IMG/VR virus record: IMGVR_UViG_3300046167_000203
Location: 1-59,580 of that record
Origin: a virus
Length of the DNA stretch: 59,580 nucleotides
Direction: 5' to 3' (one strand)
The position numbers and the translations under genes are program-made. Numbering within the stretch: position 1 is the stretch's first letter; every line of letters begins with the position of its first letter. The notes below the pieces were generated by a model. That model was not told the DNA's origin and did not search any database. It was given only the letters and a program-made list of their open reading frames with translations. Of this stretch, positions 40,894 through 49,001 are shown one piece after another.

Positions 40894-43034
40894 TGGATGA
40901 TCTGAAATCGGTATTGGGTGGGGGCAAGTCTCCTACCCCATTCCATGATTTTATGTCTGGGGTGCAACTGAATTATATTACTGATGATGCAGGTGTTAAG
41001 AAGTTAACAAAGTATTATAAAAAATTATTAGAAAAAAATCACAGTTGGGAGAACCCTCTACTCATTTCAGTAGACGTGGAGACAACCGCTGATGAAAGTC
41101 TCATTAAAACTTACGAAGATAAACAGAAAGAATTTGTAGATGTCTCTGAAAAATTTCATTCGTTCCCAATTATATCCAAGTGTACAGAGGATCAGAAGAA
41201 GGCTCGTAAGGAAACCCAACAAGAGATGGCGATATGTAGATCAGACCTCAATGCCCAAGCAAAGCATGTCAAAAGAGCAGGTCTCAACGTCTATACAGGA
41301 CAAGTCCGACTACTCCAAATCTACAACGGGGAAGAAGTTCACGTCATAGACAGATGGCATGTCTCAGTACCTGTGTTTCGTGAGTTAGGTGATGTTGTTT
41401 TAAGTACAGACAAATGTATTTGGCTCGCACATAATGCACAGTTTGATGTGAAGATGTTGACACAACACGGGATCACACCCGCACGACATCCTCATTGTAC
41501 TCTATTACAAGCACAAGCACTTATAAGTCTCACACAAATTAGAAAAGGTTTGGCTTACAGATGTGCAGATGTCTTAGGTAAAGAACCTAGTAAGACACAA
41601 CAAGCATCTGATTGGTCTAAAGATCCTCTTGATGATGAGCAAATTCGATATGCAGCGGGAGATGTGGTAGCCACATGGCAATTACATTTTGAGCAAATGA
41701 AACTCATACAACAAAGTAAGAGAATACCTAGTGAACAATGTGAATGGATCTATGATTTATTAAGGTCAAGTATTAGAGCCGTGAATGAAGTTATGGTTAA
41801 TGGTATTGGCTTTGACAAACAATCACATACAGAGTTAGCCAATGATTTACAGACAAGAGATTTAGAGGGCAGACATAAAGCACTTGAAATGTTCAAGCAA
41901 TATTCTAGTGAAGGTGCTCCTGTCGTAGACAATCCCGCTTCAACAATACAAGTAGCTAATTGGTTAAGGTTTCATTTAAATAAATATCCACCATACACCA
42001 CAGACAATTGGGTCAAGACAGACACAGGTCAGTTGAAGTGTGGCAAGATTGATTTATTAGAAAACATATCTCAATTACCAACTGAGTATCACCCACCTTT
42101 ATTAGCAGTTGCTGAGTGGGCAGATGCCAAAAAGAATAACTCTACTTTAGGCACAGACTTTAATAGGTTTATTAATCCAATGTCTGAAAGGATCCATGCA
42201 AACTTTAGAATAGGTGGCACGGAGACAGGTAGATTTAGTGTAACAGAACCTGCATTACAAACTATCAATGCAACTGAAGAGTTCAGACATCTATTTAAAA
42301 GTAAAGACCGCCATAGTCTGGTTGTCTGTGACTATGGTCAAATAGAAGTTCGTGTTCCTGCCGCTTTGTCAAATGATAAAGTTCTATTGGGAGCCATTGA
42401 AGACGGTCTAGATATTCACACACTAACCGCACGACATTGTTTCAAGGGAGATTATCCCGCTGATTGTAGTGATGATCACTTTAAAACAGGGTCGGGTAAG
42501 TGGATGAGACAAGCGGCTAAGGCTTGTATATTTGGACTTTTATTTGGTCAGGGACCGAGAGGCTTGTCACAAGTGCTGACAACCAATGGGCACCCAACCA
42601 CATTACATGAGGCTAGTAGAATTCAGCATGAAGTTCTGGATCTTTACGTTGGACTAAAGGAGTGGATCACACAAACAAGAAAGCTATCAGACAACACAGG
42701 TTATTTATGGACACCCCAAGGCAGAGTGTATTCACCTTTGAGATCAAATCAATTGTTCACAAAGTCTATTAACACACCATGTCAAGGTGGAGCCGCAGAA
42801 ATTATGTTGTTGTGTCTGAGTAGGTTTCCCAAAGTCTGGGGCAATATACCTGCAAAGTTAGTACACGTTGTACATGACGAACTAATTGCAGAAGTTCCAG
42901 ATGAGTTTGCCACCCAAGCGAAAGACATAATGATCCAAACTATGATGTGGGCGGCTACTAAATTATTTGAAAACATACCTCAAACGGGACTTGTTGAAGG
43001 CGACATAGGCAAGACTTGGGGCGAGGCAAAATAA
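40893..43034 (+). CDS. polA: Family A DNA polymerase with 3'-5' exonuclease domain, 713 aa
   Basis: Exonuclease motifs: Asp61-Val-Glu63 (SVDVETT), NAQFD at 181-185 and YAAGD at 253-257. A charged insertion of about 65 residues lies between the first exonuclease strand and the next. Polymerase motif A is VCDYGQIEVR (Asp480), motif B RQAAKACIFGLLFG (Arg539, Lys543, Phe547, Phe551) and motif C VHDE (His661-Asp662-Glu663). The residue equal to E. coli Phe762 is Phe547; the one equal to Tyr766 is Phe551. Replicative enzyme of the phage. Confidence 0.95.
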   Translation: MDDLKSVLGGGKSPTPFHDFMSGVQLNYITDDAGVKKLTKYYKKLLEKNHSWENPLLISVDVETTADESLIKTYEDKQKEFVDVSEKFHSFPIISKCTEDQKKARKETQQEMAICRSDLNAQAKHVKRAGLNVYTGQVRLLQIYNGEEVHVIDRWHVSVPVFRELGDVVLSTDKCIWLAHNAQFDVKMLTQHGITPARHPHCTLLQAQALISLTQIRKGLAYRCADVLGKEPSKTQQASDWSKDPLDDEQIRYAAGDVVATWQLHFEQMKLIQQSKRIPSEQCEWIYDLLRSSIRAVNEVMVNGIGFDKQSHTELANDLQTRDLEGRHKALEMFKQYSSEGAPVVDNPASTIQVANWLRFHLNKYPPYTTDNWVKTDTGQLKCGKIDLLENISQLPTEYHPPLLAVAEWADAKKNNSTLGTDFNRFINPMSERIHANFRIGGTETGRFSVTEPALQTINATEEFRHLFKSKDRHSLVVCDYGQIEVRVPAALSNDKVLLGAIEDGLDIHTLTARHCFKGDYPADCSDDHFKTGSGKWMRQAAKACIFGLLFGQGPRGLSQVLTTNGHPTTLHEASRIQHEVLDLYVGLKEWITQTRKLSDNTGYLWTPQGRVYSPLRSNQLFTKSINTPCQGGAAEIMLLCLSRFPKVWGNIPAKLVHVVHDELIAEVPDEFATQAKDIMIQTMMWAATKLFENIPQTGLVEGDIGKTWGEAK

Positions 43035-43050
43035 GATTGGAATAAGACTA

Positions 43051-44745
43051 ATGAATGAGATGAAGAAGATGTATACCGACAACCAGAATATTTTTCGCAA
43101 TAGCTTTGCTGAGAGTATATTTAATTTAAAGTACAAACATGAGGGTGCCGAGACATGGGAAGAATTGTCTAGCACATTAGTTGATGATGTCTGTGGTGGA
43201 CTGTTACCAAAGTCTGACATCGATCAATTAAAATGGATGATAAGTACTATGAGATTTATCCCTGGGGGTAGATACTTATACTATGCAGGAAGAAAAGCTA
43301 AGTTCTTTAACAACTGTTATTTGTTAAGAGGCGAAGAAGATACACGAGAAGAGTGGGGTCATTTAGCTAACAGAGCAATGTCTTGTCTTTCTAGTGGTGG
43401 TGGTATTGGTATAGATTATTCTAAGTTTCGTGGTAAAGGTTCGCTATTATCAAGAACAGGTGGCGAAGCTAGTGGTCCTATAAGTCTTATGTTAGCCGTC
43501 AATGAAATAGGTAGACAAGTTATGCAAGGTGGTAGCAGACGTTCTGCTATTTATGCCTCATTGAATTGGCAACATTCTGATGCTGAAGCATTCTTACACT
43601 CAAAGGATTGGAAGAGTATGCCTGTCGCAGGAACTGATAAGACAATGGCAGACATGAAAGAAGCAGACTTTAACTTTGCTTGTCCGCTAGACATGACAAA
43701 CATCTCTCTCAATTGGGACACCAAGTTTATTGAAGATTATTGGAAGACAGGCGAGCTACCAGAACTTTGGTATAAAAATACTAGACAGGCATTGTCTTCA
43801 GCAGAACCTGGATTTTCATTTAACTTCTTTGAGAACGAGAATGAGACACTAAGGAATGCATGTACTGAAGTAACATCTGAAGATGATAGTGATGTCTGTA
43901 ATCTTGGATCACTTAACATGTCTAGGATAGAAGACATAAAAGACTTTGCACAATGTACAGAACTAGCAACTAAGTTCCTTGTCTGTGGAACAATGAAAGC
44001 TGAGTTACCTTTTGATAAAGTTTATAAAGTTCGTGAGAAGAATAGAAGACTTGGTCTTGGTTTAATGGGTATGCATGAATGGTTACTACAAAGAAAGCAA
44101 CCATACAAAGTCACAGAAGAGATGCATCGTTGGTTATACATTTATAAATCTGTTTCAGATAAAGTGGCTAAAGAAAGTGCTGATGCATTAGGTGTAAGTA
44201 GACCTGTCAAGGTAAGAGCGATTGCACCAACAGGTTCAATTGGAATCTTAGCCGCCACTACTACAGGTGTTGAGCCATTATTTGCCGTTGCATATAAGAG
44301 AAGATATCTGAAAGACGGAAAGAAATGGATGTATCAGATGGTTGTGGATAGTGCGGCACAAGAAGTGATTGATCGTTATGGTACAGACCCAGACACAATT
44401 GAGAGTGCTCTTGATCTGTCTAGTGATTATGAAAGAAGAATGCAGTTTCAAGCAGATGTACAAGACTACGTTGATATGTCTATATCTAGTACTATCAATC
44501 TACCTGCTTGGGGATCTGAGTTAAATAACGAAGACACAGTCAGACCTTTTGCTCAGACATTAGCAAAGTATGCTCATCGTCTCAGAGGTTTCACTTGTTA
44601 TCCTGACGGAAGTAGAGGTGGTCAACCTTTGGTTTCTGTTCCTTACAAAGAAGCTCGTAAAAATTTAGGAGAAGAATTTGAAGAGGCAGTTGAGACACAC
44701 GACATATGCGACATATCTGGTCATGGAGGATCATGCGGTGTCTGA
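43051..44745 (+). CDS. nrdJ: Class II (adenosylcobalamin-dependent) ribonucleotide reductase, 564 aa
   Basis: Active-site NACTE at 269-273 holds the radical cysteine Cys271 with Asn269 and Glu273; the redox pair is Cys89 (FNNCYLL) and Cys283 (VCNLGSLNM); C-terminal Cys553 and Cys562 (CDISGHGGSC) serve re-reduction. PTGSIGILAATTTGVEP is the class II loop. No small radical subunit gene is nearby, as expected. Makes dNTPs for replication but needs coenzyme B12 from the host, which may relate to the CobS/CobT-like pair. Confidence 0.92.
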   Translation: MNEMKKMYTDNQNIFRNSFAESIFNLKYKHEGAETWEELSSTLVDDVCGGLLPKSDIDQLKWMISTMRFIPGGRYLYYAGRKAKFFNNCYLLRGEEDTREEWGHLANRAMSCLSSGGGIGIDYSKFRGKGSLLSRTGGEASGPISLMLAVNEIGRQVMQGGSRRSAIYASLNWQHSDAEAFLHSKDWKSMPVAGTDKTMADMKEADFNFACPLDMTNISLNWDTKFIEDYWKTGELPELWYKNTRQALSSAEPGFSFNFFENENETLRNACTEVTSEDDSDVCNLGSLNMSRIEDIKDFAQCTELATKFLVCGTMKAELPFDKVYKVREKNRRLGLGLMGMHEWLLQRKQPYKVTEEMHRWLYIYKSVSDKVAKESADALGVSRPVKVRAIAPTGSIGILAATTTGVEPLFAVAYKRRYLKDGKKWMYQMVVDSAAQEVIDRYGTDPDTIESALDLSSDYERRMQFQADVQDYVDMSISSTINLPAWGSELNNEDTVRPFAQTLAKYAHRLRGFTCYPDGSRGGQPLVSVPYKEARKNLGEEFEEAVETHDICDISGHGGSCGV

Positions 44746-45043
44746 TGAAGAATATGGAGATCAAGCAGAGTTTCCTTTTGAAAGTCATCACAACTACATG
44801 GTGCGAAGACTAAAGGAAGAAGAAACTAAAACTGAAATGGTAGATCATCCCCCTCATTACAAAGAGGGGGAGATTGAATGCATAGATTATCTGGAAGATA
44901 GTTTAGGTAAAGAGGGATTTGCTTTTTATATAGAGGGAAATATTAAGAAGTATATTCATAGATGGAGACACAAAGGTGGTCTACAAGATTTAAAAAAGGC
45001 ACAATGGTACCTAGATAGATTGATTAGCAGAGAAGAAATGTAA
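44738..45043 (+). CDS. DUF3310-family protein, 101 aa
   Basis: The core reads HPPHYKEGEIECIDYLEDS, then GFAFYIEGNIKKYIHRWRHKGG and DLKKAQWYLDRLI, the DUF3310 signature found in many phages near nucleotide-metabolism genes. GTG 44738 is preferred because GGAGGA stands eight bases before it; ATG 44723 is in frame and possible. Overlaps the reductase gene. Molecular role not established. Confidence 0.85.
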   Translation: MSDEEYGDQAEFPFESHHNYMVRRLKEEETKTEMVDHPPHYKEGEIECIDYLEDSLGKEGFAFYIEGNIKKYIHRWRHKGGLQDLKKAQWYLDRLISREEM

Positions 45044-45047
45044 TGAT

Positions 45048-45281
45048 CTACTTCTTTCCTCTGCTGACTCTTATGTCATATCTTAACATGAAGTCTTCTA
45101 GTTCCCGTAATGTGGATACTCGTGGGTTCCATTTAGGTGTGTACATATCTGCAAAGGTTCCTGGTCCAAAGCTAGCGGCTTTAGCTAATCCGTGTGGTGT
45201 GAAACCTCTTGAGGTAACCCATCCACGGATCTTATGTAAGTATATATCTACTCCATATACCTGTTCATTTTCTTCTGCCAT
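45048..45281 (-). CDS. Repressor-like helix-turn-helix protein, 77 aa
   Basis: The core IRGWVTSRGFTPHGLAKAASFGPGTFADMYTPKWNPRVSTLRELEDFM is an XRE-like helix-turn-helix with GLAKAA and WNPRVSTLRELE. Start ATG 45281 has GGAGG seven bases before it. It is divergent from the excisionase-integrase pair, the usual place of a lysogeny repressor, and convergent with the reductase operon. At 77 aa it lacks a CI-type dimerisation domain, so a Cro-like role is also possible. Confidence 0.72.
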   Translation of the reverse strand: MAEENEQVYGVDIYLHKIRGWVTSRGFTPHGLAKAASFGPGTFADMYTPKWNPRVSTLRELEDFMLRYDIRVSRGKK

Positions 45282-45341
45282 ATTATTCCTCCAATTAATA
45301 TATTTAAATCTTGCATTAATCACATATAAGAGATTATAATC
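45282..45341. promoter_or_regulatory. Divergent control region, repressor/excisionase
   Basis: 60 bp of AT-rich DNA between the start codons. On the plus strand TTGCAT (45312), 18 bases and TATAAT (45334) are seen, but the box nearly touches the ATG, so a leaderless transcript or another promoter must be assumed. Confidence 0.4.
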
Positions 45342-45632
45342 ATGTCGTCAAGTTTTTATACTGTTAAAAATGTAGCTAACAAATTGAACCTTGCAATTCC
45401 TACAGTTTACCTGTGGATTAATCAAGGAAAATTTGATGGTTGTGTTTACCGCTTTAATAAATCTTGGCGATTTAAGACTGACAGACTTAATCAATGGATA
45501 AAGAGAGGAGAACAAGAATGGGAAGTAACTATAGAAACGGACAATGGTATGCCGACTTTAGGATCAATGGTAAGAGATACCGACCTCCAATTAATGCAAG
45601 TTCTAAAAGGCAAGCTAATGAGAAGTCAATAA
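45342..45632 (+). CDS. xis: Excisionase-like MerR-type helix-turn-helix protein, 96 aa
   Basis: Residues 6-52 (YTVKNVANKLNLAIPTVYLWINQGKFDG ... WRFKTDRLNQWI) match the excisionase HTH family (helix-turn-helix with wing). The remaining 40 residues overlap the integrase start in another frame. With integrase downstream it is the likely directionality factor; a transcription regulator is the alternative. Confidence 0.75.
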   Translation: MSSSFYTVKNVANKLNLAIPTVYLWINQGKFDGCVYRFNKSWRFKTDRLNQWIKRGEQEWEVTIETDNGMPTLGSMVRDTDLQLMQVLKGKLMRSQ

Positions 45633-46642
45633 TTGAACGAAAGAAAAAGATAACAGAACTTGCTAAGACACAGTCTGACATTCCTTTTTCTGAGGCAATG
45701 TTAAAGTTCCTTAATAACTACTGTGGTTTAACATACACTACTAATGGTGAACTTAAATTTCAAAGAAGAGCAATGAAAGAAAGTTCAGCTAAAAGATACC
45801 TTCAAAGTATCAAGATGGTTACCCCACACTTTCAAGGCAGAATGTTGAAAGATATAACCAGACAGGACATTGCAGCTTATGTTGAATGTCGAAGAGTAGG
45901 TACAAAAGATATTAAGCCTTGTAATGATCCCACTATTATAAGAGACCTAAGTATGCTTGGTAAAATGTATGAATATATAATAAAGAATAGTACATGGGAT
46001 GGGCATAACATAGTCAGATCTTTTGATAGAAAGACACTACAAGAAAGTAAAGACAGGATAAGAAGTCTTGATGATTATGAGAAAAAGTCTGTGTTAGATA
46101 CTGCAAAGAAAAGTAAGAACCCAGATCTATATCATCAAATTCAAATTGCCTTACTTACAGGTATGAGATGGAACGAGCAGTTCTCTTTATTAAGAACAGA
46201 CTTTGAACGTACTAACTATGGACCTCAATTTGTATTGAGAGATACTGTAACGAAGAATGGTAAAATTAGGGTAGTGCCTTTGTGTGATGAAGCACTAGAC
46301 ATAGTAGAAATATTATTAAAAAAACCTGCTAGTTTTAGTGGTCATCTATTTTATAACCCAGACACAGGACATAGGGTAAATTCTAATCGCTCGTCTTGGG
46401 AAACATGTCTGAAAAATAGTGGTGTTACAGACTTTAGTTGGCACGATTTAAGACACACTTATGCCACGGATGAGATAAGAAAAGGTATGCCTATTTATAC
46501 TTTATCTAAGTTGTTGGGACACTCAAATGTAACCATCACAGAGAAGTATGCTCATCTATTTACGGAAGACTTACATGAGGCAAAAAGAAAAGTTGCCACC
46601 AAAAGTGCCACACACAGTGGAGAATATGGTGTAAGTGCTTGA
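45518..46642 (+). CDS. int: Tyrosine recombinase, phage integrase, 374 aa
   Basis: Catalytic residues (from ATG 45518) Arg217 (TGMRWNE), Lys249 (TKNGKIRV), His309-x-x-Arg312 (HDLRHTY), His335 (LGHSN) and Tyr344 (EKYAH). The N-terminus has the NGQWYADFRINGKRYR arm-binding fold. ATG 45518 has GAGAGGAGAAC upstream. It is followed by an attP site with tRNA identity, which supports site-specific integration. Confidence 0.93.
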   Translation: MGSNYRNGQWYADFRINGKRYRPPINASSKRQANEKSIIERKKKITELAKTQSDIPFSEAMLKFLNNYCGLTYTTNGELKFQRRAMKESSAKRYLQSIKMVTPHFQGRMLKDITRQDIAAYVECRRVGTKDIKPCNDPTIIRDLSMLGKMYEYIIKNSTWDGHNIVRSFDRKTLQESKDRIRSLDDYEKKSVLDTAKKSKNPDLYHQIQIALLTGMRWNEQFSLLRTDFERTNYGPQFVLRDTVTKNGKIRVVPLCDEALDIVEILLKKPASFSGHLFYNPDTGHRVNSNRSSWETCLKNSGVTDFSWHDLRHTYATDEIRKGMPIYTLSKLLGHSNVTITEKYAHLFTEDLHEAKRKVATKSATHSGEYGVSA

Positions 46643-46674
46643 TATGTATAGGTTTTCTTATATGTATCAGTGGT

Positions 46675-46712
46675 TTTTAAGTCCAGTGCGTCTACCATTC
46701 CGCCACGCTCGC
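46675..46712 (-). other. attP core: 5' half of tRNA-Leu(UAA)
   Basis: On the minus strand the 38 bases equal a tRNA-Leu from position 1 to the end of the anticodon loop: acceptor 5' strand GCGAGCG, TG, D arm GCGGAATGGTAGACGC, stem CTGGA, loop CTTAAAA. The next bases (ACCAC) no longer pair with CTGGA and no T arm follows, so this is not a functional tRNA. Typical identity segment for integration, located 32 bp after int. Confidence 0.82.
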
Positions 46713-46728
46713 AAAACCATATATCTGT

Positions 46729-46757
46729 TGTGTAGCCTAGGTTTGCGAGCTTTGCAA
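46729..46757 (-). promoter_or_regulatory. Promoter candidate facing the tRNA fragment
   Basis: Minus strand TTGCAA (46757-46752), 17 bases, TACACA (46734-46729), 17 bases before the tRNA 5' end. After integration it could transcribe the hybrid host tRNA. An inverted repeat GCTCGCAAA/TTTGCGAGC (46707-46715, 46742-46750) joins it with the acceptor strand. Confidence 0.4.
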
Positions 46758-46831
46758 GTTATTTCTAAATTATTTTTTTGGGCGATAATTTTATATATTT
46801 TCTATATTTTATATATTTTATATGAAAAAAT

Positions 46832-46853
46832 GGACACCAAAACGGACACCAAA
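46832..46853 (+). repeat. Direct repeat GGACACCAAA, 12-bp period
   Basis: Copies at 46832-46841 and 46844-46853 in the AT-rich stretch beyond attP. Candidate integrase arm-type or excisionase binding sites; length and spacing fit, nothing more is seen. Confidence 0.4.
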
Positions 46854-46902
46854 TTTTACAACTATTTAAATCAAGAAACTATAACAAGGGAGAGAAACTA
46901 AA

Positions 46903-47085
46903 ATGACTTACATGGAACTAATGGATAAGACTTTTGATTGGTGTGTGTGGTTCTTAATTGAATTAGCCAAGCCACTTGGTATGACTTATAACGAAATAAA
47001 CATCTGGATATTCGTCATCATTGAACCGTTGATCTTTGTCTGTATGTTAGCTTATATAATTCACCTAAAGCGAAGGCTTTCGTAG
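46903..47085 (+). CDS. Small membrane protein, 60 aa
   Basis: One clear membrane helix near residues 34-54 (WIFVIIEPLIFVCMLAYIIHL) after an amphipathic, Trp-rich N-terminus; basic end RRLS. AAGGGAGAG lies before the ATG. Similar one-helix proteins with YNEINIWIF are found in marine phages and bacteria, role unknown. Its 3' end overlaps the convergent 215-aa gene by 21 bases. Confidence 0.7.
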   Translation: MTYMELMDKTFDWCVWFLIELAKPLGMTYNEINIWIFVIIEPLIFVCMLAYIIHLKRRLS

Positions 47086-47712
47086 AGATCCAAACCCAAC
47101 TTGGTTATCATCAAAACTAGCAAGAGTATTGTCACTCATTACAGGTTTCGCCATTGGAAGAGGTGGCATTACTTTCTTGTTAGATGGGAAATTTATATTA
47201 ATGGGAATAGCATTAGGAGAACCTTCTGGTATTCTCATCCCACCATACATCCTTGCCGCACCATATAAACTAGTACCTAAACCTTTATCGATTATATTAG
47301 ATGGAGACAACCTAGACATTACATCACCAAATGTAGGTTGTTTATTCATCGGTCTGCCATACTCATCTTGTAAATTAAAATCATAAGTATCATTCACAGA
47401 GAAGCTACCATCAGGTAATACATCAACATTGAATTGACCTAGTATAGTTTTTAAAGCACCAACGTCTGAAAATTTGCTACCTGATCCACTGACAACATTA
47501 CCTTCTTTAAAGTAATTATTTAAATCCTTATATGTTACTGGATAATTCCCAGGTTCTTTATTAGAATAATTAGCCTGTAAGAATTCTAAAAGTTTAGCTT
47601 TGACACCCTCATTGAAGTCCTCATTAGTATACTGTTTTGTTTGCATACTCTCTGGTAAATAAGAGTTACCCATTGCATTTAAGTAAGTGGATAGTTGTCC
47701 AAAGTTTGCCAT
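47065..47712 (-). CDS. Last gene of the late block, unknown, 215 aa
   Basis: Begins MANFGQLSTYLNAMGN and is rich in Asn, Gly, Pro and Ser with no domain recognised. Shares one base with the stop of the upstream Lys-rich gene. Position at the end of the lysis/late run suggests a minor virion or lysis-associated protein; not established. Confidence 0.72.
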   Translation of the reverse strand: MANFGQLSTYLNAMGNSYLPESMQTKQYTNEDFNEGVKAKLLEFLQANYSNKEPGNYPVTYKDLNNYFKEGNVVSGSGSKFSDVGALKTILGQFNVDVLPDGSFSVNDTYDFNLQDEYGRPMNKQPTFGDVMSRLSPSNIIDKGLGTSLYGAARMYGGMRIPEGSPNAIPININFPSNKKVMPPLPMAKPVMSDNTLASFDDNQVGFGSLRKPSL

Positions 47713-48113
47713 TATTTCTTTTTCCTTTTAGCAAATGTTTTTACGTTTGTGGGTTTACCGCCTACTCCTTGAGTCTTAGATCTTTTTCTTTTAACTGCAC
47801 TTTTCTTTTGTGCCGTGGTCATTCTCTTGGCTTTGGCTAGGGGAACACACTTTGGATAAGCTCTACCATCTCCCTTTTTTCTACCACAAGGTTGGAACTT
47901 TCCATTCTTTTTAGGGGCACCAATGTCCACCCATTTTTCTTTAACCCACTTACGAAGACCACTCATCTTTTTCTTAGCTTTCTTTTTTTTCTTGCCCCCG
48001 ACTTTGATTCTGCCAGAGCAGACTCCTGCACCATACATATTTCCATACGCTGATGGATATACCTTGAACTTTCTCTTTGCCGCAGCCTTACCTTTCGCAC
48101 ATAACTTTGCCAT
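47712..48113 (-). CDS. Very basic Cys-containing protein (DUF5872-like), 133 aa
   Basis: Basic throughout (KKKKKAKKKMSG, KRKRSKTQ), with conserved-looking blocks LCAKGKAAAKRKFKVYPSAYGNMY, VDIGAPKKNGKFQPCGRKKG and YPKCVPLAKAKRM that I associate with DUF5872 proteins of marine phages. May bind nucleic acid. One-base overlaps with both neighbours. Confidence 0.7.
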   Translation of the reverse strand: MAKLCAKGKAAAKRKFKVYPSAYGNMYGAGVCSGRIKVGGKKKKKAKKKMSGLRKWVKEKWVDIGAPKKNGKFQPCGRKKGDGRAYPKCVPLAKAKRMTTAQKKSAVKRKRSKTQGVGGKPTNVKTFAKRKKK

Positions 48114-48514
48114 TATTTTTTACCTTTCAACATTTTTGCTGCTTGACCAACACCCTTAATTCCGAACGATGCAGAGATTGCTATATATAAAAGGTATTGA
48201 TACCAATCGGGTAGGGTGGCTAGTATCTGAAAACCTTCTCTTACATATTCTCTCATTCCTGGAATGAAGACTAAAATTGCGGGAGCTAGTAGGACACATA
48301 ATGCGAACTCGTCTTTCCAAGAATCCACTGTAGCATCAGCCATCTTGCCTTCCCATTCGACTTGACCTGTTGCGACTTTCTCTGCAACAGAAGCACGAGC
48401 TCTTGCCTCTGCCACTTTAGCTTCTCCATCTGCTTTTGTTTTAGCAACTTTGTTTTCAAACCAAGTACCTGCTAAATTAGCTAAAGGACCTATTATCGCT
48501 GTGAGCATTTGCAT
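48113..48514 (-). CDS. Holin candidate, 133 aa
   Basis: A charged, Ala/Lys/Glu-rich helix (residues 22-60) is followed by two hydrophobic helices, EFALCVLLAPAILVFIPGMREYV and WYQYLLYIAISASFGIKGVGQ, and a Lys-rich end. This is the layout of three-helix phage holins (DSWKDEF...LLAPAILVFIPG). Close to the amidase gene. It would make membrane holes for the amidase. Confidence 0.72.
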   Translation of the reverse strand: MQMLTAIIGPLANLAGTWFENKVAKTKADGEAKVAEARARASVAEKVATGQVEWEGKMADATVDSWKDEFALCVLLAPAILVFIPGMREYVREGFQILATLPDWYQYLLYIAISASFGIKGVGQAAKMLKGKK

Positions 48515-48639
48515 TCCTTTCTTTTAAACTTGCTGTCTATCCAAACTTTTCCGTAGTAAAGAACAAACAACCAGACTGTAAATAGGGTGCCTTCTAAATA
48601 ACTAAGTTCATGCCATGCATCTAATACTGTACTATCCAT
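48493..48639 (-). CDS. Small membrane protein, 48 aa
   Basis: ATG 48639 shares a base with the upstream stop (TAATG), and the gene runs 22 bases into the holin candidate. One membrane helix (LEGTLFTVWLFVLYYGKVWI), then a basic Cys-containing tail. Its size and place suggest a lysis regulator or spanin-like part. Confidence 0.6.
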   Translation of the reverse strand: MDSTVLDAWHELSYLEGTLFTVWLFVLYYGKVWIDSKFKRKECKCSQR

Positions 48640-48794
48640 TATCTACCTACTTTCTTCATTGCTATCTTGTGGGCTTGGGTGAAAGTTTTACCTTGCAGCA
48701 TTAACTTCTTCATCTCAGACATATGTCTAGGTGTATGATGTCTGGAATGTGTCTGCATAGTCTGCTCTTGTCTCTTTGTTAATTGTTTCTTCAT
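48639..48794 (-). CDS. Small basic His/Lys-rich protein, 51 aa
   Basis: Reads KKQLTKRQEQTMQTHSRHH, then MSEMKKLMLQGKTFTQAHKIAMKKVG, a pattern I know from small unnamed proteins of marine phages (LTKRQ...HSxHHTxxHM...MKxGxxFTxAHxxAMKKVGK). ATG 48794 is preferred to the longer frame because it makes an ATGA overlap with the upstream gene. Function unknown. Confidence 0.7.
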   Translation of the reverse strand: MKKQLTKRQEQTMQTHSRHHTPRHMSEMKKLMLQGKTFTQAHKIAMKKVGR

Positions 48795-49000
48795 GTTAAT
48801 TTTCCTTCTGCTATACGAGTACATCTCCACTTAACTGCTCTGTAACCTCTAAGATATAGTGGAACTTCTGAAGCTATTTCTAATGCTCTATTTTTACAGG
48901 CATCTAAAGTTTGATATACAACTGGATACTGTATATTTTCTAATATCTGACAGTTGTTTGGGTTGCCTATGAGACAGGCGATGACTAGACATTTAAACAT
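48791..49000 (-). CDS. Small Cys-rich exported-like protein, 69 aa
   Basis: Short hydrophobic start (MFKCLVIACLIGN) followed by four more Cys; may be exported to the periplasm or be membrane bound. No family recognised. Linked to neighbours by an ATGA overlap and a one-base gap. Confidence 0.65.
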   Translation of the reverse strand: MFKCLVIACLIGNPNNCQILENIQYPVVYQTLDACKNRALEIASEVPLYLRGYRAVKWRCTRIAEGKLT

Positions 49001-49001
49001 T

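Larger units (their letters stand above)
46643..46902. other. Gap between int and the small membrane gene
   Basis: Holds attP, the inverted repeat, the direct repeats and a very AT-rich block (46765-46825). An open frame covers part of it but runs through the tRNA identity and is not taken as a gene. Confidence 0.6.

Noticed and set aside
44738-44760. CTGATGAAGAA as a further hammerhead core
   Set aside because: No GAAA core segment or pairing stems around it; it is coding sequence at the reductase/DUF3310 junction.
46672-46712. Functional tRNA-Leu gene
   Set aside because: Only the 5' half is present; the anticodon stem does not close and there is no variable arm, T arm or acceptor 3' strand.
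46635-46901. 88-codon frame after int
   Set aside because: It runs through the tRNA-Leu identity and the AT-rich attP flank and lacks a good ribosome binding site.
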